Assembly (NCBI GenBank): GCA_010645155.1
Contig: CM021318.1
Coordinates: 8,294,311 to 8,358,310 of the forward strand
Reading direction: 5' to 3'
Source: Tigriopus japonicus
Taxonomy: Eukaryota; Arthropoda; Copepoda; Harpacticoida; Harpacticidae
DNA: 64,000 nt
Of this stretch, positions 1 to 13,000 are shown in pieces. The notes under the pieces were generated by a model. That model saw only the letters and a list, made by a program, of their open reading frames with translations. It did not search any database and had not been told where the DNA came from. The translations under genes and the position numbers were made by a program. How positions within the stretch are numbered: position 1 is the first letter of the stretch; every line of letters begins with the position of its first letter.

Positions 1-601
1 AGCTTCTTGCCGTTGAGCTCACTCTCTCTCTTAAGCTAAGGCAGTCTCTTCTCTGTTGCAAGTGTTTGAATATTGTGTAGGCCTACTTGGCGTCGTCGCC
101 GAGAGAGTCGAAGCACACAAAGGCCGATCCCTCGGCCCTTCTCGTTCTCGTAGTAGTTGTTCTGGCTCATATTCGTGCTCAGTCTTCTTTCTCTACTCCT
201 GGTACTCGGTCCTGACCACCGAGTTTACTGCTCACATACGCTGTAGTCGAAGGAGTTCTACAACTATTACCACCCAGTAATACTTGCCTTCAACAAAGGC
301 CAAATTTGCTACACGCCTTGGTGCAGTGGAGCAAAAACCGACTAACCAAAGGCTCATTGTTCCCAGTTCGTCGGTGATCAAGATGGAGTTGACGGTGATG
401 TTAGTGTGCTAGTTAAGTTGTTTGCAAAGTCCAAATCCATCCCATGGTTCAGAGTTGTGATGAAGGCCAATACCGCCAACTACATCAGTTTTCCTAGCGG
501 CAAGGCCTGCTTGATGGAGGACCAAGAGACCTCCGTGTGTGATTACTACTTCTCGTCCGGTGGAAGTTCAATTAGCAATGGCAGCATGGGATGTTGTGGC
601 C
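1..601 (+). other. Candidate 5' exon or end of an unknown gene, with a strong splice donor
   Basis: A perfect donor-like site (c|GTAAGT) begins at 602. The frame running 346–601 is open for 85 codons, and an ATG at 460 gives about 47 codons up to the donor, including the stretch SFPSGKACLMEDQE. The upstream part is rich in CTCTCT and CTCGT, as 5' UTRs often are. I recognise no domain. It could be the 5' UTR or first exon of the SHC gene that begins coding at 5881 (a possible acceptor lies just upstream of that ATG, after 5871), or it could belong to a separate gene. Support is only the donor and the open frame. Confidence 0.3.
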
Positions 602-3600
602 GTAAGTTTCGTCGTCGTTTATCCATCCGTATATGAATGAATGAATGAGTGCCTGTACTGTACGTCTGGATTGGCTGCTAATATTTTGTTCCGAGAAACG
701 CTGTCCAGATTTTCGAGAGATTCCCTGAATCGATTGGGAAGAAGATATTCTCATGATGATGAGCCTTAGTCAAACTTGCGTGTCCGCTTCGTTCGTTGAA
801 GAGTGCCGAAATCATGAATGAAGAAGCGTCAGCAAGCGAATGCCAAAATAGAACAAAAGTACGGAATACGGCTTCGATATTTCGCACCTCGGCAGAGTCA
901 GACTGTAAATAACTCAGTCGATGATGATGATGAACTTGTGACTGATTAGTGGGATGAGCAAACAAAACCAACACTTCAGTCTGGAGTTGTCCTCTGGAAA
1001 AGGGGAAAATGTCACTCAGACGTGATTTAAGGATTTCTAGATTTAGCAGGAATTCAAGTTTGAGCAAGAACAAGTCAAAAATTTCAGTTCTGTAGGGTTG
1101 AAACCCCCCCCTTGTAGAATTTAAATGGGCAAAATTCACTTGATAGCCAGCTGCAATTAGTAAAGAATATGCACGACAGATCAGTTTAATCTAGTGTTTA
1201 GTCGGTATCTACATAAACTTGAGTGTCTTTGCAGCAATCTTTGAGCTTTGTGCAATCAAAGCACGATAAATCGCACCTGTGAAAAGGAATCTATTTTCCT
1301 GATCTATCTCGAATTCGAGAAATCATTGTATTTTATGGGGATTTCAACTTGATCAATTGATTAGTTTGGTCGAATTTCAAAGAGTTAACAAATACTGCAC
1401 AGGGGTAGACAATTGGAAAATACATCAACCCCGATTGATTTGTCAGAGCGACTGACGTCTGATTATGGAATCTTAAATTGATTTGCTCAAGCTTAGCAAT
1501 AGATGAATGATTGCAAAATTTGCATCAATTGAATCGATTGCCGTACAAATATTGTTTAAATAGATCGTGTTTTTGCTTTTTTGGCCGCTTTGCAATCATT
1601 ATTAAAATCCCTATTGGAACAAATTCTTAGATTGGAATTGTTTCCAGAACCATTCACTAAAATCTTGGATCGTTTAAAAATTGTTTTTCAAATTTGCCTC
1701 GTACATTGGTTAGAAACAGTTAAAACGATCATTTTCTTTAGAATCTGAAGATCAAAAAAATCACGAGGTATTCCGATTCATTATTTGGATATTTGAAATC
1801 CACGACAACAATTCTATTAAGAGGAATCTGAGTTCCATTCTTATCGATATAATGAAGTCCAAAGCTAAAACTAAACCGTAAATCACATGTGACCTAGAAT
1901 TGCGGCTTTCCTCCTTCGCAATAATCACATGTTTTGTGACAACTTCGACTCATAATGAATGTGTGTGTCGTCAAAAATTCACTTTGTGTCCGATCTTTTT
2001 GTCATGAAGGTCCACGTTTTTTTACTCGTGATTTTGTTGCACCCAATAAAGTTTGCCAAGGCAATGTATATGACCAGTATTTCCATTACATTCTAGCAAA
2101 AAAGTTAAAAAAGTTTGGAAAAGCGAATCGAAGGCGATTCAAGATAGATTTGTCCAATGAGTGAGTTACTTTCGCATCTTCTTGAACGTAAAGATACGTT
2201 TAACGATTCCTTAGACGGGCCTTCAAGGAAAACCCAAGTGTCGTTAGTATAAATATTTAAGAGGATTTCGATACATCAATGGCCCTTCATGAAAAGTCCC
2301 TTCATAATGTGACAATACTGAATGAATGTTGCAGTAACTGTATGCATTTAGTGGATCGAACCACGTATCCTTCTTTTAAGAGGAGCTTTTAATCTAACTC
2401 CAAGCTGGAATCAATACCTTTCAAATCTATGCCGAAAATTTCGAAAGCCTGTATGAAATGTTTGGATGATGGCCCCTTGTTCTTCCTGAATGAGTTCAAG
2501 TTTGAATAGTATTGTCCATCACTCGAGAGACTTGAATGAGTTGACATAAACACTTGCCACTAAAGCATTTTCTTGGATCCAGTTTTCCCTACTGTGTGTG
2601 CGCAAGTGTTGTGACATGAACCAAATACACATGCCTTTAGAAACACTTTTGAATGTGACTTCTCCCAATTATTCCTAACTTTCCGCTCGAACATCTCACA
2701 AAAAATGTGTTGATGTGTAAAATGTTCCGGAACGAAGCCCTTATTGGTGGCTATAAAAAGAAAGTCGGACAATTAGTTCTTCAGTTGGCAAACAAAAATG
2801 ACGCGTAATAAGCCAGAGTAAGATTAAGTTATATGATCATTGCACGTGGATTGTGTTATACAATTTTATAAACGTCGGACATCATGAATGTTTGGGGCAC
2901 ATTTTATGTAGGTGATTATTTTTGATAACCGTCCTGGGTTTGAATTTACCACTTCGTAAAGCATTAGCCCAAATGAGATCGGGAAAACATACATGTGTGC
3001 GTTAATCCAAGTCTCCATTTCTTTCTGTAGTAATTCGTGCTTCACATACCTTTTTCCATCCATCCACCTATTGAATTTATTCTCAAACAATTGTTAGAAT
3101 TAACCTGAAAATAAGCAAACTCGATTGAAGCCAGTCTAGTTTTTATTTGATGAAATGTACAACACTGACACAAATTAATCACACGATCTGCTTTTATGTT
3201 GGCAAAGGAGTGGTTGATAATTGAGTTATTCATTGTCAAGAAATGACGAGAGTCTTCGTTGGAGCATTCTAGAAAGTTGAAAAAGTAAATATTTACTGTT
3301 ATTTGGGAAGTAATTGAACGGAACCGTTGTTGCGAGAGGTCGTTCAATATTTGAATGTAAAACACAGAGTCATTTCCTGCTGCAAGACACCATTGCAAAA
3401 GATTGCTACGGGTTGGTTTTCCACTGCATCGCACCCGATTACTTTCTTTCCGTGTCTTGGACAATGCATCTATGAATACAAAATCCTCCAAAACACAAGA
3501 GACAAAAATGAACCTGAAACCAATGCCGACAAGTTGGGGCAAAATTAAGACCCCGAATTTCGTCGTAATCTGTGTGGACAATTTGTTCCTGTCATGTTTG

Positions 3601-5880
3601 TTCCATCATGAATGAATTCAGGTCAGACAGCAAGCCAGCAAGCAAGCTATCTAGCTAGCGAACTGAACTAGCAAGACCAGGACTGTCTTCCTTCTGCCGC
3701 GAGTGCGTTTTTTGGACCTTGAGGCCTCAAGGCCTCTCTCTCTGTCTCTCTCCTTCTCTTCCTTCCGTCCTTCTTCTTTCCTTCTCCTCCCCATCCATGT
3801 TTCCGTGAAACGCAAGATTTTTTTTGTGAATGAATGAACAAGGCTGGCCAGGCCTACGGATATCCTGGCAAGAAAAGAGAGACTTCTCACACAGAGGGAG
3901 GAAAACAGAGAGAGAGAACATGCGAAGGCAGTGGGAACGAAGGCGAACTGAACTCACTTCTGTACTTCAAGAGACTCTCCGTCCTAGTTGAGTCTGTTGC
4001 TCCTTGTCAAATTTGTTCGTAAGTTCCACTTGCCGCCTCCTTGTACTAGGTTGGTTCCCCGTTTTCGTTGCTGTCCTATGTACTAGACTACTTCTACTCC
4101 TACTACATACAATGTGGCCTTCATCTTCTTCGTCTTGGAATGGAAAATGGGGGGGGGGGGCAGAAGGCTTTCCTTTTGCTTCGGCTAGCTCTTGTTCTTC
4201 ATGTTCCATTGACTGTTTGAAGAAAAAAAATCCAGAGGTGTTCGGCGTTTGTGTTATGGTTAAAACGAGGAGAGCAGGTTTCGATTAAAAATGGTTCATG
4301 CTACTAATTGATTCAAGATGAATAAATATGACCCCGAATGGAGATCCGGGAGGAAGCGACAGCGAGTCAACTCTCTTGGTTTCGTGCCAATCACGATTGA
4401 TTGTTAATGTGGCTATTGGTTGAGTTGTTATGTATGATTGGTTAGTGAATGACTGAAAGCCCTTTCGATCGAAATTTGGGCCGGAATTCTCGCATAAATT
4501 ATGGTTTTGTTATATCTACCGAAACCGAAAGCAAACAAGCACTATAAAGAATGGAGTTTGGGGTAAAATCGAACTTTTTCTTGTTGAAAAACCTCCAAAA
4601 TAGATTTTTCCCCAAATTCGATTCTTGAGTTTGCCAAAACCTTAAGTAACAATAGCCTTAAGGTGAATTATGCATGTTTATAACTTTGCTGTCAACTGTT
4701 TTCGGTTGAGAGTCCTTTTGGTCCATGACTTATGACTGTACTTAGAGCGGATCTCCATGAATCATTGCAGAGTTGGATAAACAGCGGGCAAATGAGCTCT
4801 GTATTGGAAAGCACAAAAATGAGTTCTAAGAAGTCAAACTAGAGTTTTCGAGACACGAAAACGATCCGGGAATTGATATTTTTGTGTCTTTCCCGTAAAC
4901 ACTGGCATGATGGCCAAGTCGACCGTCGTCGTATTAAACAAAGCCTCATCGCGTGTCCTTCATCCTTATGTAGTTAGCAGCTTCATGGCGCCAATGGGAA
5001 CTTCATTCTCTTCGGCGAAGCTGAAAAAAGATGAGGGAGGAAAAAGGGGTTCCATTTGAAAATGAATGGCAAAGGGAAAAAATCGCTTTGTTTTTGCTGC
5101 CATTTAAGTCTAATTTCTTCCATGATGGACCCATTTTTCCGAGTGTTTGAGGGTCACTCGAATTCGAGTTTTGGCATCGCTTACTTTTATTGTTGTTATA
5201 GTCGTTACTCCCAGTAACAACTGCCATCTTTACAAATGTTAGCGTTAAAAACAACTAATATTCATCGTATTTATCTAGTTTAAAAAATATATGTCTAGAA
5301 AAAAGGCAGTTTTTTAACCATTCTAGGAAACAAATGTTTACTTTAATAATCCATCGTATGAGCATGAAACGAAGCATATTGATGTGTTCGGTGTCGTTTT
5401 GTCTGGCTCTTCACTGAATTCTTTTGTCTCATTCATTCATTTGTTGTTGAGGGACGAAGCACTGAACGGAATTGGGATCAAGCACTAAAATTTTCATCAA
5501 GAACAACTTGAAGTGTTCCTTCCCATTGGGACAAAGAAGGAAAGCTAGCGGCACCACAGGAGCAAAGATGTTCCTAATACTCCTTCGCACACAAGCATTC
5601 ACGGAGCAAAAATCTGAAAATAATGAGAAACGTTCGTTCATGGCCTCGGATAATGTTCCAGTTCCATAATGGGACAGTCCATTAGAGTAGAGAAAGATGA
5701 ATAGGAACGAACGCCATGAGAAACCTCACGTAAAGGTCTTGCCACTGACTTCCACGGATCGAGGTTCATTGCACTGTTTATAAATTCCTCTCTTAACAAA
5801 TCCACGGTTCGTAACTGATTACAATCTCGAAAAAGTCCAGTTTCCGGATTCTTCATAATATGCTTCCCGAGTCTCGATAA
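602..5880. other. Non-coding stretch upstream of SHC
   Basis: About 5.3 kb with no convincing gene. It holds scattered TGAA/TTCA runs (for example around 637–650 and 3828–3838), a pyrimidine-rich CTCTCT/CCTTCC tract at about 3735–3795, a poly-G run near 4150 and one open frame on the minus strand at 3109–3581, listed separately. It may contain promoter or 5' UTR exons of SHC, but no promoter motif can be defended. Confidence 0.5.
3109..3581 (-). other. Unassigned open frame, possible orphan exon
   Basis: A minus-strand frame of more than 150 codons is open from about 3581 down to a possible splice donor (cag|GTTAAT) near 3108. The product is not repetitive (for example CSGKPTRSNLLQWCLAAG) but matches no family I know. 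It starts without ATG, so if real it would be an internal exon or a decayed transposon fragment. Its length is unusual for chance at this base composition, but nothing else supports it. Confidence 0.15.
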
Positions 5881-8800
5881 ATGGCGTTGATTTCGAATAA
5901 TTCCCTCGTTCCAGGTGATCTCATCTTACCTCATCATCCCAAATCCGCGGCATTGCCAATCCTAAACAGAGCTAAGCGTTCCCAACATACTTCGCCAGTC
6001 TCGACAAATGGCATCAAGCACAACCACAACAGTATTACAAACTGGTTAAACGCCCTCAAGCTAAAACGATCCCAACATAAGCAACAACAGCAGCAGCAGC
6101 AACCAATACAACAACTTGGTGCCTCACTTTCATCAGGGGAACATTCTAGAAGTTCGTCGTTCCGCTCAAACGGTTCCGCCGCTTCCTCATCCTCCAAATT
6201 CAAACAAGGAGGCAATACCACGTTCTCCATTTGTCGGGCTCTTCGGAGATCCGTTCCCAAACGACTCAAGCACAAATCCAAATCGGACAATTGTCTCTAT
6301 AAGATCGATGCGAATGTGAGTGGCCTAGATGGACGACACTTGTCGTACCATGACTTGAGGCATCATCTGGTCCGGAATCAGGTTTCACATGATTCAGACT
6401 CAAGTGGTGGAAGTAGTGTGTGTGGACCCGTGACCCATTCCCACACCAACCGGTTCACCCGGAAGGTTTTTGACCTAACTAACGCTATCTCGGCACGAGT
6501 GCATCCTTCCTCGGCTCAGAATCAGGGTCCTCATAGCAAGAGTAGACTAAAGAAGACCCGCTCGTTAGAAAAGGACTTTCCATTCAGAGTGGTTCAACCT
6601 AACCCAAACCGAGCTTGGCATCATCGTGTAGAAGAGGAGTGCAAACGACGAACGAGATCCTTGGAGAGAAACCATCGTTACCTGGTCACATTAGATTCCT
6701 CTTGCAGGTAAGATTAGTACAAGCCAGCGGAAATACCTTGTGCCCAAGAGCCTTTACTAATCTGGTCTTCAACTTGTTTTTTACAGCTACTCCCGAGAAG
6801 TTGGCAGTACCCAAGTCAATCTGGATCTTCATAACCTATCAAGTCGAAGTGTTCACCTTCCCTCTCTTCATACTGTTCCCAATATTATCAATCCTCGTGA
6901 AAAGGTGGACCTGCGTAATCGATATCAGCCAGATCCAACCTATAAACCACCAACGAGAGTGGCAGTAGTGACCACGCCAGTGAAACCCACGGGGCGAGAG
7001 AGCACTAGACATTCACGAGCCGGCAAACCGGCTAAATCACGATCCGGAAGACAGCATATTCACACTTGCTCTAGGCATTCGACCCCAAATCGTGCCACAA
7101 CCACCATGAGTGCGGCTACATCCATTGTCAATAAACCAGCTCGGGGCTGGCTCCATCCCGACCATTTATTCGCTCAAGATGGAGTAAATTATGCAGTTAG
7201 AGTAAGGAGTAATCATTTGCCACGAGAGACTTAAGGACTCTTTCACTTGAACGTTGTGCTTTCATTTTGCAGTACATTGGCTCTTTGGAAGTTAATACCT
7301 CAATGAAGGTTCTGGACTTTGATACTCGATCTTCCATTGCCAAGTAAGATACCTTTTTCATCCCATCGAAGGGTTTTTGTCGGTTTACATCGTGTTTTTT
7401 CCCCATTGCTTTGATCATAGGTATGATATAAAGGCGTTTTGGTGATCTTTTCAGGGAATGCATTAATCGAATTTGTGAGGCATCTGGATTGAAATCGGCT
7501 GACAAGAATCGGAGGATCGATCCAAAGATTGCCTCCATGTTGGGCGAAGTCCCTTGTATGGACAAGGCTGGAGTCAATGTCCAATTAACGATTATGGTTC
7601 TGTGGTTAAAACTGTCGGATTTGGACTCTGGCGAAGTACGTTTTTGTATTGTTACCCTATCATACGCTTAGGATTTTGATCCTCCAAACCCATGGTTTGA
7701 AGTCATGAAATGTTACACATCTCCAATTTCCTCTATATTAAAAAGGGGCTCCTGTTTTCATGGCAATACATGTTTCCGATTACAGGCTATTTTTGTTCAT
7801 GACATGCCCAACATTTCTTTTGCCTCGGGAGGTGATGCTGAAACCTTGGACTATGTTGCCTATGTAGCCAAAGACAAGAACAACGTCAGATCTTGCTACG
7901 TGCTCGAGTGTGGCGGGGGATTGGCTCAAGAGGTCATCACAACCATTGGCCAAGCCTTTGAATTGAGGTACGGACAACCAAGTTATATGGCGATTTTGAA
8001 CACGACTCATTTATGTTTCTCGTTTCTAACAGATTCAAGCAATTCTTGAAAAGGTCGCCCGGAACAATTTCCCCGCCTTCAAGTCAGGCTCCGAAGGCTC
8101 CTCATCCCCCGCGACAAGCTTCTAGTAATTCAATGACAATACGAGCGTCCAAGCCAGATGATGTAGAATATTACAATGATTTGCCTGGGAAACGGCCTCC
8201 ACCTCCGCCTCTAATATCACCCGCGCAAGCCGTGAAAGAATGGCACAAGAAAGGTAGAGGAATGCATACAAGTGCATGAAAATCAAGCTACATCATCTTA
8301 CTTACTACTCTTGATTCCTCAGAGTCTGCAATCAGCAATCTGATTGATTTCAACACGGATATCCCGGAGTACGTTAATGACGGGGTTATTCAAATCCACA
8401 ACGCCTTTCAGCATTCATCCTCGTCTTCGGCCTCATCCTCACCCAAAAAGTTATCTTCCAATATGTCACCCCGTGATCCTTTCGACATGAGTAAGTACTA
8501 ATACTATCTAATTTCACTTTCAAGGTAGGGGACTCCATGAAGGGGGAATGAGAGACCCTGCTTGAGGGGATTTGATTAATTGGCAAAGCCGAAAGAAGCA
8601 GGTTAAAAAATGCGGAGAGAACACCCTGCTTGGAAGGACAGAGTTAGGGATATGAGACTAATCGCAACTTGGGAGAAAAATTGTGTTGCTTTGGAGTCTC
8701 CGTCTCTACTTGCTTTGATTCTTTTCGTTTGCTTTTATTACACTTTGATTTCAAATCTCGGACACTTAAAAAGATACAAGATCACAATTCATGTTTTCAT

Positions 8801-9599
8801 TGCCCTCCTCTTTGCTACAAAAGTGAGAAAATATAGAGAGAAGGAAGAGTTTTCTTCGGTTTTCTTCTGTACGACAAATGAATTTCGCCCATTCTTCTGC
8901 CAACATTAGGTGGAAATAATGCAACCTTACCCTCAACACTACGGTGAAAAACGGTATTAACTTAGCCATTAACTTGAGCCGTATCAAAGTCCTAGGTCAA
9001 CAAAAGTGTTAGATTCTGTTTTGAACTATTTTCACCTCAAGATCTACTTTTCAGGTCCTTTTGCCACTCAGCCCCCTTGCGGAGGAATTCCCTCGCCAGT
9101 GTCAAAAAAGGCGCCAAACTCCTTTTTCCATTCAAATGATAAACTACGCTCGCAGCTTTTGAGGGAAGATTGGTTTCATGGTCCCGTTTCTCGACAGGAG
9201 GCTGAAAATTTGCTACAACTGGTGAGCCATTTTTGCACCTTTCTATTGCCAGATGTTTAATTTCTAACGCATAACTATTTTCTTTCTTTCAGGACGGCGA
9301 TTTCTTGGTGAGGGAGTCCCAAGGTTCCAGAGGTCAATATGTCTTGACTGGAATGCAGAACAGTTCCAAGAAGCATCTTTTATTAGTGGATCCAGAAGGA
9401 ATTGTAAGCATTTACGAGTAAATTCAAACGCCCCGATCTTGACTTAAACACCTTAATTGAATCGTTTCAGGTCAGGACAAAGGATCGCGCTTTCGAATCA
9501 GTGAGCCATTTGATTGCGCACCATCGGGATAACAATCTGCCTATAATATCCGCTGAATCTGCTTTGAGACTCAAACGAGCAGTTGTCAAACGTCACTGA
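5881..9599 (+). CDS. SHC: SHC-family phosphotyrosine adaptor (PTB + SH2)
   Basis: Ten coding exons: 5881–6707, 6787–7201, 7273–7343, 7455–7635, 7786–7967, 8033–8253, 8323–8490, 9055–9221, 9293–9403, 9471–9599. All junctions are GT–AG and phases agree, giving 823 residues. The ATG at 5881 is directly preceded by an in-frame TAA. Residues 1–390 are a long basic Ser/Arg-rich region with a poly-Gln run near residue 70. The PTB domain is about 392–565, with KPARGWLHP at its start and ISFASGGD and [12 protein letters not shown] later, all hallmarks of SHC. The linker has YYNDLPGK (Tyr605/606) and PEYVND (Tyr649), both YxN GRB2-type sites, and DPFDM as in vertebrate SHC. The SH2 domain is 728–820 with FLVRES (Arg751 binds phosphotyrosine). 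By family it links activated receptor tyrosine kinases to GRB2/Ras at the plasma membrane. The N-terminus is longer than in p46/p52 forms. A polyadenylation signal AATAAA is at 9836. Confidence 0.93.
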
Positions 9600-9835
9600 A
9601 ATACCTGAAACCTCACTCTTTGTCTATTTAAACATTCTTTACTGGTATTAAACGTGTCTAATTCTGAGTGTCGGGAGCAATAGGAACCTACGTGTTGGTT
9701 TGTTTCTTCCCTCAAGCTTCCTTTATGGATTATTAAAATTCAAGATATTCTTGATACTCCACCTAATGAGGAAAATACTACACCCGATTAAGTGATTTCT
9801 ATGGAATATATATACCCTCTCGTCTGTTAACTTGC

Positions 9836-9841
9836 AATAAA
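9836..9841 (+). terminator. Polyadenylation signal of SHC
   Basis: AATAAA, 237 nt after the SHC stop codon, in the 466-bp gap between the convergent SHC and SLC16-like genes. Confidence 0.55.
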
Positions 9842-10065
9842 TGTTACACAGGACTCGTGACGAATTATATTTTAGTATCAGTTTGCGATTGAGGAAACAA
9901 ACTATCAGTATTCTCATTGAGAAAAAGAACCATAATTCATACGGAGCACGGGATGAGGGAGGTTGGAAAAAAGTTTTAAGAGATAATCATCAAGGCAATC
10001 GTGTGTCACACATGAATGAAAAAATAGCAATCTTCTTTTTTGTTGTTGTTGTCGGATGGTTGCCG

Positions 10066-13000
10066 CTAAATATTCACGCCCGGGTTAGTATTCAGACGAC
10101 GGCGTTCCAACCAAGGAATCAAGACGAGAATCACTCCAGAAAAGACGATCATCCCACCAGCAAAATAGAAGCCAGTTTCAAAGTCTCCCGACAAATCGCG
10201 CAGAACACCTAATATCAACGAATTATTCAAAAAATGTCTTTCTTCAAATGTTATTGTGATTGATTTTACCTGTAATGGGTGGACCAATGACAGAGGCGAT
10301 TCCTTGAAATAGCATCAATAATCCAAACGCATTGGTCAATTTATCTAATCCGAGAAGGTCAACCAAAACGACCGGGGTCAAACCGATATAAGCACCGGAA
10401 GTGACCCCGAAAATGGCGCAATAAACCACTTGACTAGCGTAATCCAAGCAAAAGTTGCTCAAACACATGGCTAGAATGAAATTTATGTTTTAATTTTAGG
10501 CACTAACTAAAGGGTCACTGAGGGTGCTTAATGCTTACATAGTCCACAAACAATGATGCAACCAGCGTAGAGATGAAGACGGTTGAACCACGTTTTGTCG
10601 GATATGTAACCAAGGACGATCCGGCCTCCTGTGTTCGCAATTCCGATGGCCGAGAGCAACATGCTTGCCTCTTGAACATCGATCCCCAACAACAAAGCGC
10701 GATCCTGAAAAACACGTACGGATGATAAGAGCGAGGATTAAAAAGTTTAGTAATGTTTTTTAAAGATTTGTGTTTTTTTCTTTATCGGTCCGAAGAAGAA
10801 CTTTTTTTGATATAATAATTTTGTAGTTCCATAAATATACAAACAAAAATGTTTGGAACGAAAAACAAACTCATTTTCACCAAAAACGTAAAAAATACGT
10901 GCCTATTTCGACATTGTTTTTTAGCTTAAAAACTGTTCCTTTCATTTTTGTAACTTGAAAATTTCTTCTTTAACAATTAATATGACTTTTTTGTCTATTA
11001 AACTGATGGTATTGTACTTTGTATTCTTTAAATGTAACCATTTTTAGTTCCCCTTTTTAAACTTCAATTCAATCATTACAGAGAGAGGAATAAATTAACC
11101 TTAGCGGTGATGCCCTTCAGAGGACCAATGCTAAATAAATGAAATATTGTACTTGCCGAACACGAACAAATACCATTTGAAAATTACAAGAAAACACTTT
11201 CAAAATTGTTCACATTTGTTAAAATTCTATCAATCAATATATTACTTATCGAAATATTATATTAGAAATTGGCCAAGCATACCACTGTATAAACGTAAGG
11301 AATGTTGAATCCAATGCTGGTGAAAAAATTTGAAATGGCAAAAATGAGGAACACGCTGTCCTTGATTAGCGACATGTCCACCATTTGGCGGAACGCTTTG
11401 GATGATTTCAAGCAACCACAACAAGAACTTGGCGATGAATCTTCCTTCCTATCAGGAGCCATGTTGGTCAACGAGGCGGTGGGCGTGGTCACTTGACTCT
11501 TCAACTCGCGTTTTAACTCCTCAGTCTGAGCTTTTTGAATTTGGCGGGAATAACGTTTGGGATTGCTCCTGACAAGAGGAATGGTACATGTCTTACGTAG
11601 ATCAATAAGAAAAATATACCTTGGAACTTACTTGTATTCAGGGATGTTTTCCAGGCTGGCAGCGTAGAAGATGTCCTTTCTAAACATGGCACTTGATGGG
11701 TGCCCAAGATGATGGTGGGAGTAGCGATGGGCGTGGGCGTGGTGTGAGGGGTTTTGAACTGCAGGTGTGGAAGATTCATAGATGCGAGAGTGAGATCCAA
11801 ATTGTACAACATTTTTCTTGGCGGGACTGTTGGAAAGCACAGGATGGCTAAGGGCAAATCGACCCACGCCATCAAAGTTCCCATTCGCGTTACCCATTTG
11901 AAACGCGATGGGCTTCATGGAATCCCCGTTCAATTGAATTTCCTGAGGCGGAGAGAAAGACTGATCGACTTTAAATATCTTTTTAAGTTCCCCCGACAAT
12001 TACGTTTTTCGGGTAGCTGGAATCAAGCTGTCATAGGGTTCATAAGATGAAAGTTACAAGTGAGTAGATTTAGTAGAGTAGAATACTTGAAAAAAAGCCA
12101 AGAAAAAGATAATTTGTTTTTGGCGTTTGCCTTTACTTTGATTCTTTTTTGGTTTGCTTGAGTGTTTATTTTGCGCCAAGCAAGGAATTAAGAAGAGACA
12201 TTTTATCTTTTCTCCAAAACTTAAAAAAAGCTAGTTTACTTTACTTAATTTTGCTTTTTTTGTGTGTAAACAAGTTTTGTGTAGCCCAACATCTCATTTA
12301 GTCATTGACCATGGGCTTAGCTTTAACATGTAAACTATGATTAATCTTACCGGTGGGAGTTTTTGGTTGCCGTTGGGCTCGTCGTGATTGCCTTCTTCCT
12401 CGATTTTGGGAGCCAGATCTCGACTTTCGGAGGCTTCATCGATGCCAATTGTCGGGGTTAACGGGCGGAAAATCAGACCCAAAAGAGCACATAGCAAAAC
12501 TACGGCCGCCACAAACAGAATAGCTCCCCTCCATTCGAAGTGTAGAATGAGGCTAGAATCACCAAGAACGATAAGTTACCCTCTATTGAAATTCTTCCAT
12601 GTCCTGCAACTCTTACTAGCTGTTGAGCGGTGCAAAAATGAAGGTGCCAAAGCCCGAACCGCAAACAGCGATACCCGTGGCGAAAGCTCGTTTCTTCTCG
12701 AAATATCCGGATACGCTCACAATGGCGGGTAGATAAATGAATCCGAATCCAAGGCCAGCCACCACACCAATTGAAGCATACAACATGGCCACATTGGGAG
12801 CAGCCGCACTCACGGCCATTCCAGCCGCACCCACGACCGCCCCTACTATTGTTACGATTCGCCATCCGTAACGGGTGGTTAGCACCGAGGCAATGGGACC
12901 CACCCCCAGGGTCACGCCCACCAAGATGGATGGTACGAGGGAGGCGAATCCTCGACCTTGTTTGAATTCGTTCATCCATTCGACAACGAATATCCCGAGG

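Noticed and set aside
678..1139. 153-codon minus-strand frame
   Set aside because: Low-complexity His-rich part, no recognisable family, no splice context; likely chance.
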